From the NCBI GenBank assembly GCA_010279815.1, contig QEOQ01000121.1:127491-191490 (forward strand): DNA of 64,000 nucleotides, read 5' to 3'. A program made the position numbers and the translations under genes. Positions within the stretch are counted from its first letter, which is position 1, and the number at the start of each line of letters is the position of its first letter. Shown piece after piece: positions 21,265 to 35,695 of the stretch. The stretch is from Brachionus plicatilis. Its lineage: Eukaryota; Rotifera; Eurotatoria; Ploima; Brachionidae. The notes under the pieces are model-generated. The model saw only the letters and a list, made by a program, of their open reading frames with translations, did no database searches and had not been told where the DNA came from.

Positions 21265-24200
21265 ATGGCGCCCATGATCACCGATTCGTACTATAATGAT
21301 ATGGACTTTGGCAACTCAAACACAAGCAAATATTTAATCAACACGTCAAATAAACCACCATTGCCTTCCATCTCCTATTCAATGAACGATCAGCAAAAGA
21401 TTGCTGATCCCGGATATAGTTTTGGATTTCGTCGAGCGTATACTGAAGACGCTACAATCGACATTCTCAGAGGTAATTTTTTATTTTTAATTAGAGGAAT
21501 AATATCTTTTCACTTAAGCTTAGGGCTGTTTTTAAGCAAGCTTTAATAGCACATAATTTGTTTGCTTGAGGCTCTTTGGGTTCAAGTTTCAATAGACTTT
21601 TTCTAGATCAAAATATTTAGAATTATTATTTTTTTGTTTGTAATAAAGGAAACTAATTTGTTTATAGAAATAATCAAAAATATAAGTGCTCTCAGAGAAT
21701 TTAGTTTAAGTTTTTAATTTTTTTAAATATCCTAAGATTAAGTTTAAATTTTTTTATATTTGAATTTAAAAAAAAATTATTTTTCTTTTGTTTCAAAAAC
21801 AATTAGTAGTCCGCAACATAAATTTTGAAAATTAAAAAAAATAAATCAAAAGAATTGGTTAACTTTTTGAATTTTTTAAATTTTTAATTTAAAAAAATAA
21901 AGACTTGGTTTTTTTTCAAAGAATAAATTTTTTAAATTTTTCATTATTAAAATTTAAAAATATCCACTGAACGTACTAACGCAATCTAAAAAAAAATAAA
22001 ATTAATTCTTTTTTTTGCCTTGTTCAAATTTTTGATTATCAAAACTACTCAAAACGGCACTGAAAGGAAGATTGAACGATTGAAAATAAAAATTTCTATT
22101 AATTTATAAATTTTTAATATTCTTCAGCGAGACTTCTAAATAAACAAAATGTGTTTTTCTAGACTAGCATTTGATTTTTCTAATTTTAGATTAAAACTTT
22201 AATTATCATTTTTTAAGACTAAGTTTTAAAAATTTTCTCAAAAAGCATTTTGTTAAAATAATGAAAACTTAAATAGGGGAAAAAAAGGTTCTGTGAAATT
22301 ATAAAAAAAAATTATAAAAAAAAGCAATAATGAAAAATAAACTATCCTTTTGATATAAATTCAAATAGAAAAATCAAATGTTTTTCAATAAAAAAACATT
22401 AACACTAGAAGGCTCGGTGAAAAAATTATTAAAAATTTAAAAACTGGTTTTGAATAATTGATTAAAAAAACAGATATTTTTTTAAATATTCAAAATATTC
22501 TCTAGACACCTAGAAAAAAAAACCCTTTGGCAAGATTGTGTAAATGCATTGACAAGATATTGATACTTAAAATTCTTTTAATTAAATTTTTTAAATGGTT
22601 CTTAAAAAAACGCATCCGGCGTTCTAATGTAAAGGTAAACATTTTCAAATAATTTAATAAATCAAATTTTGGATTAATTTTCTCAATTAAAAGAATTTTA
22701 ATTTCCCATAATTTTAAAACAATTTTTATTTAATTAACACAAAAATAAAAGTTAAAAATTTTTTAATCTTTAGGTAATAATTTTAAACAACAGTGCGACT
22801 TATTAGAAGAATTGATTGTTCAGTGCCTAAACGACAGCTCTGATCATCAGATTCTGAACATAAAAAATCTAGACCAATTCTATTCAGCATTCGGACACTT
22901 ATTAACTACCACAATTAGCAACGAGGTTCAGCGACTTTGTGTAAAATTTCTCCAATCCTATTTCAAAATAATAGATAAACTAAAACATCGGCGAAAGACT
23001 GACCCGAAGATAAATGAAAAATTCAAACAAATCGATTTAAAAGTTAGCAGTGTACTTATCGACTATCTGATCCTGTCAAGTGTGTCGCCAAAACTACAGC
23101 TAAAAACTTTCTCCATCGATCTTATTTATTCATACATGAGGCTCACTGATGACGTCAATGGCAAATGCTTTGAGAAATTCATCAAAATTGGCATCGAAAA
23201 TCCGGATCCCAAAATGGCCAAACAATTCATAGACCCTACTTTGGGCATATTTTTTACCAGTGAATTTCAGCACTCGGACTACTCCTCGATCATCAAGTCT
23301 CTTACAAACAAATTACCAAGTCCTTTGCTGGAACAAAGCGCACTTAACTGTTTAAACAAGCTGGAAAATTTGCTCAAAAAAGACAAATTTGTCGGCTACA
23401 TCAACAAACTGCCTTTAACAAATCGAAACAATTACCTAGACGCCACAAACCAGATCAAAAGTTCCATTCAATTCAAAAACCAGTCTTTGGTCGACAGCTT
23501 GGACAGGGAGGAAAGCATGAAATTCAATCTAATCCCGGCGCGAATTTTACAAAAGCTGTCAGGCGAAGACGAACTTCAGCGTCTCAAGGCAATCAACTCT
23601 TTGGAACAGTCTGTCCAAGAATTGACTGACATAAAAACTGTGTATCCCTACTATCAAGATTTTATATTGTACATGAGCGAATTTATGAATGATACCAACT
23701 ACGAAATCCGACTTTGTTCAATCAAGATTTTGACCACATTCATTAAAAAACTTGGCACCAACATCAGCCAATGCTACAAAGCAATAAGTGCATGTGCCCG
23801 TGGTGTAATGAACCAAACAAACCAGTCGAAAACAATACGCCAAGCGTTGACATCCATGATGATTACAGCTATCGAGCGAATGAGCTCGCCGGTTCTTATA
23901 CTGGAAGCATTGTTGGAGAAAGTCAGGGACAGATCGGCCAAGACAAGAGAAGATACCTTAAATTTAGTAATTGCCTGTGTTCTGCGATTTCCAAATGACA
24001 AATTCGAATCGCTGAGAAAAATATTCTTCCTGGTATCTCCGCTTTTGTGTGACATCAAAAGAAGTGTGCGGCATGCGTCGCTCGAATGTTTGGCCATTAT
24101 TCTCAATCGCCTAAAGCAGATTGTAATTTCTTACTTATTTATTTAAATAACCTATTTTGAATTGATTGCTGCGGGGACTTGATTTTAAATGTTTTATTTT

Positions 24201-27200
24201 AATTTTTCTAATAGGTAAATTTTTGTTTGAAAGAAAATTTTTTTGTGTATTGTATAAAAGTTTATTAAAAGGGCTGTTTATTTTTTTTTGCTCAAAAAAA
24301 TTCAACTTTAAAGGCTGATCTTTTAAACCAACTTCACTTAAAATTTTCCTATGAAAATGAGAAAATTCTATTTAGAAAATAATTTTCTGGTTTAATAGTC
24401 TTAATTTAAAAAAAGAAAATGCATTTTTAAAACAAAATGGTATTATGTATCATTCTTAAAGAATTAAAAAAAAACGTCAATTAATTTTGGGAATTAACAA
24501 ACAGTTCAGCGTCTTAAGGTTGTTTTCAGACTTGTTTATAAGTCATAGTTTTAAGTCTAAGTCACAAAAATTTAAGTCAAAGTTATGACTTGACTTAAAT
24601 TTTTTTTTTAAGTCAAGTCAATGACTTGCACAAAAATTTTTATCAATATCTGCTTCATTTGGACCAGTTAAAAGAATTTTTTCATAATCTGGTTACATTA
24701 ACAGACCACATAGGTCAAGATTAACAGCCAGGAATTTGGAAGTAATTACTTTATTGGTATCAAATATGGATTTATTAAATCATTGACTTGACTTAAAAAA
24801 AAAAAAAATTTTAAGTCATTGACTTAACTTGACTCAAGACTTGTGACTTAAAAACAAGTCTGGTTGTTTTATAACTTAAATAAAGTATTTATTTTGACAA
24901 TGTTGAAAAGACCCACTTCCAGTGCTTCCAGTTATAACGTTGAATATGCAAATTGTTTCAAGGTATTTTTCATTTGGGCATTTAATAAAATTGAAAAAAT
25001 GCCTAAATATTGAATATTTTATAAATTTAAAAAAATTAAAATTTAGTCTCCTATTTTTATTATTATTATTATTAAAAAGGATTAAAATAAAAATATTACT
25101 TATATCCTACAAAAAAAACTGAGTGAAAATAAATAATCCACTCTCAAATATTCTATTTTTAGAATTTTTAAATAAGATTTTTTTTTCTAATATTCTTAGA
25201 GATAAATTAATTTGAAATTTTTACAAAAAATAGTTATTTTTATCTGTCTTTAATTTTAATTTAAGTTATCTCAAAAAAGAAGTATGTTTAAATATGTAAA
25301 TCGAGTAAAATAGAATATTTATCTTATAAAAAAATATAAAAAACAAAAACTGCGATTACTTTACAAAGTTTAAAAATAAAATAATTTTATTAATATTTTT
25401 TAATTGTAATAGTTTCTTAATATTCTTGAATTGTAATCTTAATGAATGAATATTCTTAATAAAAATTGGGAAAATTTTAGAAAAAAAGTACAAAAAAAGG
25501 AAACAATTATAATTTTTAGATTTTTTTTAAGCTGCTAAATAAGTTTGATTTAGATGATGCATTTAATGAATTAATGGAGGGCCAATTTTTGTATTAATAA
25601 AAAGACCCATTTATAGTGCTTTAGGTAATAGTTTGAATATGCAGATTGTTTCAAGGTATTTTTCATTTAGGCCTTTAATAAAATTGAAAAATGCCTAAAT
25701 ATTGAATATTTTATAAATTTAAAAAAATTAAAATTTAGTCTCCTATTTTAAATAGTATTAAAATGAAAAAATATTTTTTATATCCCTCAAAAAAATATGA
25801 GTGTTATTGACATTTTTATTATTGAATTGTTTCAGCATAAAAGTTATTAATATTTAAAAAATTACTATTAAGTCAAAATTACTGCTTTGGTGCTTCTTCT
25901 GTTTAAATTTATAAAATCTTTTAAAAATCTAAGCTTTAATTTGTAAAAATTTTTCGCATTCCCTTTGTAAATTTATTTATTTTTGTTTATATTTTATTTG
26001 TAAAAATATCTCAAAACTAATTTCAATTTTAATATTACAAAAATAAAAAGACAATCTAGCAAAATTTCAACTCAAAATTATAGAGGTTTTAAATACTTCA
26101 GAATATTTCAAGAGATTATCAGAACTTTATTAGTCAGAAATCAGCAAGCAATTTAAAAAATAAAATAAACAAATCATTTTAAAAAAAATTTCAATTTTTT
26201 TGTACCATAATTTAGGACCGAAATGCGGGAAACATTGTCGAACAATTAGAACACGTACCATTTTTCCAAAATATAGAGAATTTAAATATAATAAAGGATG
26301 TTATAATTTATCGTGTTAACCGGAACGTATTAACAAGTCTAAACAGTGACATGAGCTTAGATTATGGTGTGAAAATACCTTCTGCGGGTGCCACATTTTC
26401 TGCCAATGGATTAGATTTAGATATCGAATGGATCATATCAGCGTCTGGTTCATCAGCGCCAGCCTCAAATGTGTCCTCCGCTAGGTCACAAAAATCTGTG
26501 TACATTGACTCTTCTGCTTCAAATTCAAATCAAAATAATGTGCACCGGATTTCTAATCTTAATCAGAATAATGTTCAGCAAATATCAACTGTTTCGTTTC
26601 GTCGTCCTTCGGCTTCAAAAAGACTGCCTTGGGAAGAGGCTATTCCCACTAGTAATTCTAACACGGTACCGAAAGTAACTCGAAGCAGAGAGGTGGCTCC
26701 ACTAAAAGCGTTTCCCTTGAATGATGAGTTTGATATTTTAACTGGTATATTGATCACTTAATTTTTTAATTAATTTTGATAAAAATAACTTTATGATAAA
26801 AACTTAAAATTTTTATTGGGTCTTAAGTTTTATAATTATAAATTAACAAAACATTTAACTTATCTTTCTTTTTTTAAAGATACTTTAGCGAACAACAGTT
26901 TGAATACGTCTACAAATATGAACAAAACAGGTTATCCTTCGACATCTTCTTACCAGGAAAAATATCTCAAAAAGCTTAAGGATAAACAAATTCATCAATC
27001 AAAAACCGATTCTCAAATTGGTAAGCTTAATTTTATGATCAAAATATAAAGTAATGTTTTTATTTTTTGTGTAGATTTGACCGATTATTCCAGCAGTGCC
27101 ACCAAGCTTCAAAACGAAAAAGCGCACAGTCTGGATAATTTGTATAATTTCGATGACAGCATAAACAGTGAAAATAATGTACAAAAGCGAAAATATGCCA

Positions 27201-30200
27201 ATCTGAATTTAAAAAGTAAATGAATTAAAAATTACCAATAAAAAGAATTACTACCAAATTTATTTAATAAATTTGCCAAACAGGCTCCAATCATATATAT
27301 GATAACAAAAACTCATAATTTAATAAATACTTTTAGCTTTTGATGATATTATTTTAAAAATATAAAATAATAGGTAATACCAATTTTTTTGTTTTTAGAT
27401 AAATTTTAATGAATACTCAAGAATTTTTATATTTGTTTTTATTCTATTTGTAAGCAAATTTATGGAAAGCTGAATTTTATTTTGATTTATTAAATAATAA
27501 ATCTAAGATTAAATTAGTAAATTTGTTAATTTAAAAATTACACTACAGTTAAAATAAAATCGAATTTTTAAAAAGCCAACATTTGTTTTGTCGTTTTTAC
27601 CACAAGTTTTTTGGCTTTAAGAAATTACTTTTTAAAAGGTTTCAAATTTAATTAGAATTTAAAGAAATAAAAAAATTCGCCTACCTGAATAATTTTCTCG
27701 TTCTTTCATGTAAAAATCAATTTAGACTTTAAAAGAACTAAGTTCTTAAATTTTTTTGGACTCCGAATTGAGAAAACGACCAAAAAATTTTTTTCCAAAA
27801 ATTTCTTCAAGTTAAATTTTTTTAAATTCGTTTTTGTTCAATAAAAACTAAAAAATGATTTTAAAAATGATAAATAAACTTTTACAAATAATTAAATACA
27901 AATAAACTTTTTGAAATTTAATTTCAAAAAATTAATTTATTCTTGAGCTTAAAGCATTGATTCTTTAAAATAAATATTTTATTCAAAATCTGTTATTTGG
28001 TTGCGAAAACAACAGTTTATCCGTTGATTAAAATAAAAGAAAACATTCATTAAATTTAAATATAATCATCAAAAGTTGAATTAAATTTTTTTAAATAGCC
28101 AAATTAGGCTTGCTGATATTAAAATTTTCTCATTGAGTATTTTTTGATTTTACTATCGGTAAATGTGTAAAATTTTGTAATCTTTTTAGTTAAAAAATCT
28201 AAGGTAAATTCAAATAACATAATTCAAGATAAATATTTGTCTTCTAATTGATACCACCATAAATAAAAATTAAATGACAAAATAATTAATCACTCTTAAC
28301 TTTCTTATATAAAGATGGAATAATTCCATCCAAACCAATAATACCAAGACGAAATTCAGCAAACAGATATAACATAGACACAGCCAACGATTCATTTAGC
28401 AGTCAAAACAACTCTTATGCGGCAACAAATAGATCTAATTTTGATTCTGAACTAGACAGCCAATTTTCTGGTGAAACGGACAATAAATTTGACACCGGAC
28501 CAAGCATTCGAGGCAGTGCCAAAAATCGACGAAGATTGGATAAAATGTTTGCAATTAGCTCGAACACAAACAGCAACTATGATGCACCACCCAATTCCAA
28601 TACCAATCTTTTTGACAGCAAAAATTTCAGATCAAATCCAAATATACCATTGAATAATTACCGAAAAGATAACAAGACAAATTCCTATTTGGCAAAATTA
28701 AATCCAAGTGAGAACAGTACTTCACGTTACTCTCCATCGAACCCTGAAAGCGGAATATTTTCCATCTCAGACTACGAAAATAGGTATTTTTTTTATAAAA
28801 TAAATTAATCTATAAAAAAATGATTTTTTTTTTAAAGTAATAATCAGTTTATAAGATTAGAAAAGAGCCAAAATAATCCTGAATTAAAAAAATTGTCCAA
28901 CGGGACCAAAGAGGCTCAGAATAAGACTTCAAGCACTAACATTGAATACAAGCCTCTGGCTGGCGTATCTTTTAAGCCATCGCATCCAAGCGATGTCGAA
29001 ATTGTGGGAGTCAAACTTGGCAACCAGGCAAATCAAGATCAGTACTCTGCCATCAATTCTAATTCGAACACGACAAATCCAAAAAAGAAAAATTCTCTTA
29101 AATGTACTTTGATTAGATTGAAGTTTTAAAATAAAATTTTTTGTTTATTTTTCAGATATGAATGACCAATTGAACGATAACGAGACCACTAATGGTAACC
29201 AAGGTGATATGCTGGATGTTGTTGGTCGTGGATACTTATCCAACTATGATGTCAACTTTGGTCAAGAAAATTTCGAACAAAATCAAACTCAAGAAGTAAT
29301 TTTAAAAAAATAGCAAAAAATAAATTTAAATCTGCTATTACTCAGGAATACCGGCTGTCCTCATCGTTTTGTTCTCGAATTAGACAAAAAACAATGGAAC
29401 GTGACGAAGAAAAACAAAAGAAAAAAAAGAAAAAAGAATTGGAAAATTTGAATACAAATTTGAGCTTACAGTCTCCTAATCCTTCAAATGAATTCGAAAA
29501 TCAAAAAGCAGGTAAAATTAAAAATAGAAAAAAAATAATTAGAAATTGTGTAAAATTTTTTTAAGATTTTGGTTTGTCAATATCAGGATATCCATCGGGA
29601 AAAATGACACTCAACCAGAATTTGGAATTTGACGAGGAGAAAAAATCCAAATATTCAACCTATGATCTTACAAATCTTGACTTTTTAGAAGCCGAGTACG
29701 ATTCACCATCGGCCAACTTACCATCTTTGGATAAGCCCAAATTTCAGCCGACCAAAGCTACTCAGTAAGTTTGCATCAAACTAAAATGTCTAGGAAATGA
29801 GTCGATAACAATTTTTCATAGAGCTAGGATAAAAGCTAGACAAGCAGCATCAGAGGCGGCCAAAAATGAAACTTTGGCAAACGAAACAGCCCAAGAGAAC
29901 TTGATTTCATCGCCGGTTAAGACTCGCAAAAAAGTCGAGACTATTGAAACTGACGCGGAAATTGTGACAAGAGTGGTCAAAGAAGATTTTGTAAAGCAAC
30001 CATTCAAAAATCCTGAGAGTGCCTTCAAAGAAGCCATGAACTATCTATCACAAGATAATTGGTAATTTAACACACCTTTATTTTTTAACTTTTAGTTTAT
30101 TAATAATTTAAAAGGGAAAATAAATGCAATGCAATGAATATAATCCGAAGATTGAGTGTTTATCATGAAGACATCGTTGTAGAAAACATTCATCCGATTG

Positions 30201-33200
30201 TAATTGCTTTAGTTCAAGAAGTAAAAATAATAAAATTTTAAAAAAAAATTAATTTTCTTTTAAATTAAAAAATTTAAGGTTAAAAATTTGAGATCCCAAG
30301 TATCAAGATTTGCTTTGGTGACTTTTGGTGAATTGTTTGTAAATCTAAAAAAGAACATGGACGTTGACTTGGACATTGCAGTCAAATCGATTCTTCAAAA
30401 ATTGAGTGAAACAAACGAGTTCATTCGAGTTGATATTGAGAAATGTCTTGAAAAAATGATTAATAATGTCACAACGACAAAGGCAATAATTGCTTTGATC
30501 AATGGAGGAGCGTCGTAAGTTTATTTTAAATTTATGCTCACATTCAAAAAAAAGTTAAGCTTAAATATTTGATCTTAATTTTTACTTTAAAAAATTAAAT
30601 TTTTTATTTGAAATTTAATTTAATTGTTGCTTTATTAGCATACAATAAAATTTATTAAGTATCAAAGAGATTATTTTTAAAGATAAACATTTTGATTATT
30701 TATTTTATTGAAATATTGTTTATTAAAAAAGTTAAACAAAAATTAATCAATATTTTTCTAAAATATTTTCAAATTTTTCAAGAAATTAGAATTTTTTAAA
30801 ATAATTATTTTTTAAACCAAATACGAAATCAATTTTTATATGTTAATGAATTATCTCATACTCTAAAAAATTATTGATATGGCTTTGAATTTTTCAATTC
30901 TAATTATGACATTATTTTGATAATAATTTTTTTTCTCGTATATGATTTATAAATAGCGTCATTAGATAATCTAAATTTTATTACTCAGATGGAATTTATC
31001 TAAAAATAAAAAAAATTCCTATCTGAAAATTAAATTAAAAAAATTTTATTTAGTTTATTGATACCAAAGGTTTTAAACTAAACAAAGTTTTACCCATTGC
31101 TTCGCTGCTGGAATATGAAAAGTTTAATTTACCTATATCTTATTGTTCTTTATATGTTTATTTAGTCTTAGTTTTGTTTAGAAAAAGGCATTAAAATCAT
31201 ATAACTGGCTGAAGGTGCTCTGCTCGTAGCCTTTCTTTTAAAAAGAAATAAACTATTAAACAAAAAACATTAATTATAAAAATCATAAAAATAAAAATTA
31301 TTTTTTTGAATATCTTTATTATTCGATTTAAAAAAAATACTAAAATTTGATTTTATTCTAAGAAAAAAAATTTTATTTTTTTATCACAGAAACTCTGTTG
31401 TTATTGCTGCATTAAATTAAAAATCTTATTATTATTTATTGATTCAAAGTCACATTGACCAGATTTAAATCTGATAAAAAAAGAAAGTGAAAATAAAAAT
31501 TCATTATCGTATAAAAAGATTATAAAATAATATTAAGATAAATTAATATTTTATTCTAGAAAAAATGTCTTTGATGCTAAAACCTTGAATTTCTTTAGCG
31601 ATTAATAAAAAAAAATACTAACGAATAATTCTTAAATCAATCTTTAAATTTTTTTTAATATCAATAAAACGATTAATCGAACTAGGTTTGATAAATTTAT
31701 TTAACATTAGTATTTTTTTTATTTCAATTTTTTTTTAAATCTTTCTTTAATCGAACTGTTTGGTCAGATTTTTTTCCACAAAAAAAAACAATTAATTTCA
31801 TTTTCTCTTGAAATTGACCAAATAAAAAAATCTCATTAATATTTGAATGATTAAGATATGATTAAAATTAAATATCTGATGTAATTTTGATTATAATAAA
31901 TTAAAACTTTTAGGCATCGAAATCCTGTGATACGTCGAGTAGCCGCCCAATACGTTTACAAAAGCTGTGAAATAATGGGTCCCGGTCGAATATTAAGTGG
32001 TATAAAAGATGTTACAGAAAAAGTTTTGGTAACAGCAGCTCAGTTTGTGGTAGATGGTCCAGTAGACATAAGGTACACATCATTTGATTAAAAATCTACT
32101 AAAAAACATTAACAATCAAAGAAAAAAATTGTTTTACTTATTTATGATTATTTTAAATTTTTTGATTTCTAAATTTGTAAATTAATATTTATTTCTTAAC
32201 AAAGATGGTATGGACGTAAAATTTTCCACATCCTAATGTCTCATGACGAATTCGACCGACTATTAGTCAAATACCTTAACGAAAAGACAAGAAAAAATAT
32301 TAAAGAAATATTGGACACTGTTAGAGTTAAGGGTCCGGGTGAAGTTCCAACAGAATCTGCACGTAATTCCAGAAAAGTTGCTCGTGTTGGATCCGACTTG
32401 ATCACTCGATCCGCGGGATCGAACACTAACATGGACCGAGCCGGGAATGTTTACGGAATATCTGAACCTAGACCTCTAGGCTCGCGACCTAATTATCCGC
32501 CACCATTGCCACCTTCTCTTCGTATTGATCAACAATCTCAAGAATATGTTAAAAGTTTGTGCGCTCAAATGAGAAATGCTGACTTTAGAGAGAGAATGGA
32601 TGCGATTGAAAAATTCCAAGTTCTGTGTGAACAAGAACCAGAAATGGCCATTGCTAATTTGGTTCAAATATTTGACAAGTTTAATTTATGCCTTACAGAA
32701 AGCAATTCAAAAGTAAATTACAAAGCTCTCAATACAATGTATCTGATAACACCGCTGCTTCGTGATGATCTGAATCCTGTTTTGGTGAATGTGATACCGT
32801 TGATTGCACATAATTTAGCATCTAAAAATAGCGAAATTCAGGATATGGCATCGAATATTTTAGATGCTCTTGTTGAATACCTGGGTAAAATAATTTGAAA
32901 AATAAGGCTAATTCATATTAATGGACAATTTGAATAATTTCTCAAGATGCAAGAGAAAATTATTAAATTTTTAAATTTTCCTCATTTTTTTAAAAATTTT
33001 ATCCAAGCTTTAATTGTTAAAATTCAAAGCTATATATTTTTTAACACTTAAAGTACTGGCAGCATTTATTCGTTTTTTTATTATAATTTTTCATATTTAA
33101 TTTTTTGAGTTTTTTCAGGCCTTAAAAGTTTTTTATAATTTTATTATTAGTGTTAAAAAAATTGAAGAAATTTAGAAAAAGTTATATAAAATATTTATTC

Positions 33201-33809
33201 AATCTCCGGAAAATCTTAAATCGAAATTTTAGTTAAAGAAATCTAATATTTTGACAATGTGAAAAAAATTTAAATCAAAATTATAAGTAACCACAAGGAG
33301 AAAAGATAAAGAATATAATTCAAAGAGTTAAAGAAAATTGTTTTTAATTCAAAAAATTGTCCATCAATTTGTTTTTATTTTTAAAAAACTAAAGCAACTT
33401 GAAATTTAGATGGCGGTTCACTAATTCAGCCATTTACAAATATAGCCATTCATGGAAACGCTCGAGTCAAACCTCAGATAATATTAAAACTTTCAGGTTT
33501 TTGTTTTGATTTTAAATGATTGAAAGTTTTTAATTATTGTTTTTAGATTTGGTTTCCAAAGTATACCAGAGAAAGCAAAAACAAGTTGATATGCACATTC
33601 TTCCAGCTCTGTGGCAAATTTTGAATTTAGTTAAGGGCAATACGATGTCTGCTGGAATAAACAGCTTGAATTTTTCGATTACTAAGTTGGTAATGAGCCT
33701 TTATGAACAAATGGGCGAGCAATTAATCGAGAAAGCGTCTAACAACTCTTCGGTTTCGACTAGGAATTTGGAAACGCTAAAACAAATATTGACCAGTCAA
33801 CTTGATTAA
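21265..33809 (+). CDS. TOGARAM1: TOG array regulator of axonemal microtubules (crescerin)
   Basis: Crescerins bind tubulin through TOG domains and control ciliary microtubule length and stability. Seventeen exons join with consistent phase to 1792 residues (human ~1770): 21265-21472, 22774-24122, 26216-26744, 26880-27020, 27075-27215, 28315-28783, 28838-29103, 29156-29295, 29346-29511, 29566-29764, 29822-30061, 30115-30220, 30279-30514, 31914-32072, 32205-32884, 33410-33496, 33547-33809. Residues ~70-520 are alpha-helical HEAT/TOG repeats (RSVRHASLECLAIIL, LEALLEKVRDRSAKTREDTL). Residues ~520-1280 form an Asn/Ser-rich linker with a lysine-rich patch. TOG3 starts near 1283 (VKNLRSQVSRFALVTFGELF, VTTTKAIIALINGGAS, MGPGRILSGIKDV, WYGRKIFHILMSHDEFD), and TOG4 is near 1580-1792. 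Long introns 1, 2, 5 and 13 carry repeats. The match to animal TOGARAM1 in TOG3/TOG4 is strong. Confidence 0.93.
24527..24862. mobile_element. hAT-type MITE copy 1 (TOGARAM1 intron 2)
   Basis: Terminal inverted repeats CAGACTTGTTTATAAGTCA and TGACTTAAAAACAAGTCTG, flanked by a perfect 8-bp target duplication GTTGTTTT on both sides. The interior is rich in AAGTC/GACTT. It is about 336 bp and has no coding capacity. Confidence 0.9.
24906..25804. repeat. Direct repeat pair in TOGARAM1 intron 2
   Basis: Sequence at 24906-25127 is repeated in the same orientation at 25600-25804 with moderate divergence. The shared core runs from TTGTTTCAAGGTATTTTTCA through TGCCTAAATATTGAATATTT to TTAAAATTTAGTCTCCTATT. 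It is not open in any frame, so it is a local duplication or two copies of an undescribed repeat. Confidence 0.8.
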
Positions 33810-34439
33810 TTTTGATTTGTTGTTCAATTAATTACAATTTAGTAAAAAAATATTTTCTTTTTTAAATTTTATTATTTTTATAAATTAAACGGTTTAAAAA
33901 TAATAGAAACACATTAGACTGATACAATATTGATTTAAAAATCTAGTTTTCTTAATTTTTATTTTACCCGTAAATTTAAATAAAGTGTATAATTTATACA
34001 AGATATTATAGTTTTTTAATAACTTAATTATGTTAACAATTAGAATAAAAGAATCAATTTTAAAAAATTACATTTTGAGAAAAAAAAATTGCACAACAAA
34101 ATTATATCAATAAACTAATTAATTTAAAAATTTTAGTAATTTTAGTGACTTTTATAAGAAGCTTTAGCTTTAAATTTTTTTAAAAAAAGTCATTCAATAT
34201 TCATAAATATTAATAGTTAAAAAATTCAAACGCTAGAAACACCAAAATGACTCATTTCATGAAAATCTAAATGATTAATAATTTGGTTTAATTTTTTGTG
34301 TTTGAATTACAAAATGTATCCAATGTTGAAATAAAATTGAAAAAGTGCGATGTTTCAAATGTTTTTTTCAGTTTCAAATATAAAAATAATTTTAAGTTAA
34401 TATTGCAAGCATTTTCATATTTGAAATTAAACTCTTAAG
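33810..34439. other. TOGARAM1 3' flank, no gene
   Basis: AT-rich. AATAAA at 33979-33984 followed by GTGT could be the TOGARAM1 polyadenylation signal, about 170 nt after the stop. Confidence 0.35.
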
Positions 34440-34794
34440 CAGAGTTGTTCCTCAAGTCGCTAATTTTTAAGTCTTTCGACCAAGAAGTCAAGTCTTAACT
34501 TGACTCGATTTTTTTTTATATTTTTCAAAAGATTGTTTTATAAATTTATAATTTTTTGGTTAACAAAATGGTTCAATTAAAAATGTAAACGTTAAAGAGA
34601 TTTTAGAGAAAAAAAAATCTAAATTCAATTTTTACATAAACTATAATTTAGTAAAAATAAAATCAGACAAAACATCAACTCAATTTACTTTTTAACTTTT
34701 TCTTGTAAAAAGAAAATCAAGGCAAGTGGTGACTTGACTTTTTACTGTAAAAAAAATTCGTGTCTTGAGATTTGAGACTTGATGAACAACTCTG
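34440..34794. mobile_element. hAT-type MITE copy 2
   Basis: Ends CAGAGTTGTTC and GAACAACTCTG, flanked on both sides by the perfect 8-bp duplication CTCTTAAG. The subterminal arms carry AAGTC repeats. About 355 bp, non-coding. Confidence 0.92.
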
Positions 34795-34869
34795 CTCTTA
34801 AGTGAAATAGAATGAGTTTAATTTTTATTTGGAAATTTGAAAAAATATTGAAAATTAATTTTTTAACTT

Positions 34870-34995
34870 TTGAATAATTTATTTATTTATTTGTTTATCT
34901 GTACCGAGCTAATACTCCTTCACAATAAAAATAAAATAAATGACAAAAAAATGAAAAAATAAAGTTAAATAAGATAAAATAAATTGAAAAAAAGA
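34870..34995 (-). mobile_element. Solo 3' end of LINE family A
   Basis: The terminal motif at 34880-34925 (minus-strand hairpin region, here GGAGTATTAGCTCGGTACAG) is followed by about 70 bp of A-rich 3' UTR that matches the copies at 3.9 and 36.9 kb. It has no coding part, so it is a heavily 5'-truncated insertion. Confidence 0.75.
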
Positions 34996-35002
34996 CCTAG
35001 TG

Positions 35003-35695
35003 AACCATAGTTCACATATTATGTGAACAATTCTTGTTCTTAGGTTTGTGAACAAATAGTTCACTTTATTTTTTTGTTCACGAAAAGGTGAACCAAAACA
35101 GAATTGGGTGATAAAGTTTCAAATTAGATGAGAAACTTTTAGATTAGGTGAACAAATTGAATAGAATATCTATTTAATAGAATGCTTAATTCTCAAAACT
35201 GATAAAAAATAATAAAATGAAGTTAAAAACTTTTTTTTTTAATTTGAAGGAGTTTTACCGTAAATTCTAAAGCAAAGTTGAACAAATTGAAAATAAGCAA
35301 AAATTTTACTTTGCCAAAAATCAAATGCAAACTTTGAAAAATTGCAAGTTGCAATTTTTATGATAAGAAATTCAAAAATTAAAAAAAGAGGGCTTTTTTT
35401 TACATTAGTTTCTTTTTCAATCAATAAATGAATGAAAAGTATGCAGATTGGTGAACTAATAAAAAAAGTGGATTGTGGAAAGACTTTTTTTTTAAATTCT
35501 CTAATTAACATGACTTCCCTAATTTCGATTTCGTGTTTTGTTATATTTAATTGGCAGTTTTTTTTAAGTTCACTTGTTTAGAAAAAGATCACTTATCTTT
35601 CTAGCCAAAAAAATGTGATCATTTAATTATGCTTATTCTTTTTTTTTATGATCACTAATTAGTGAACTTTTTTTCACCAATTAGACTATCGCCAA
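35003..35695. mobile_element. GTGAAC-type repeat, relative of the 54.4-kb element
   Basis: The left part reads GTGAACCATAGTTCACATAT and later TTGTTCACGAAAAGGTGAAC. This parallels GTGAACTATAGATCACAAAT and TAGTGCACGAAAAAGTGTGAAC in the complete element at 54388-54997. The right end near 35650-35690 carries GATCACTAATTAGTGAAC. Ends are blurred and no duplication is clear. Confidence 0.45.
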
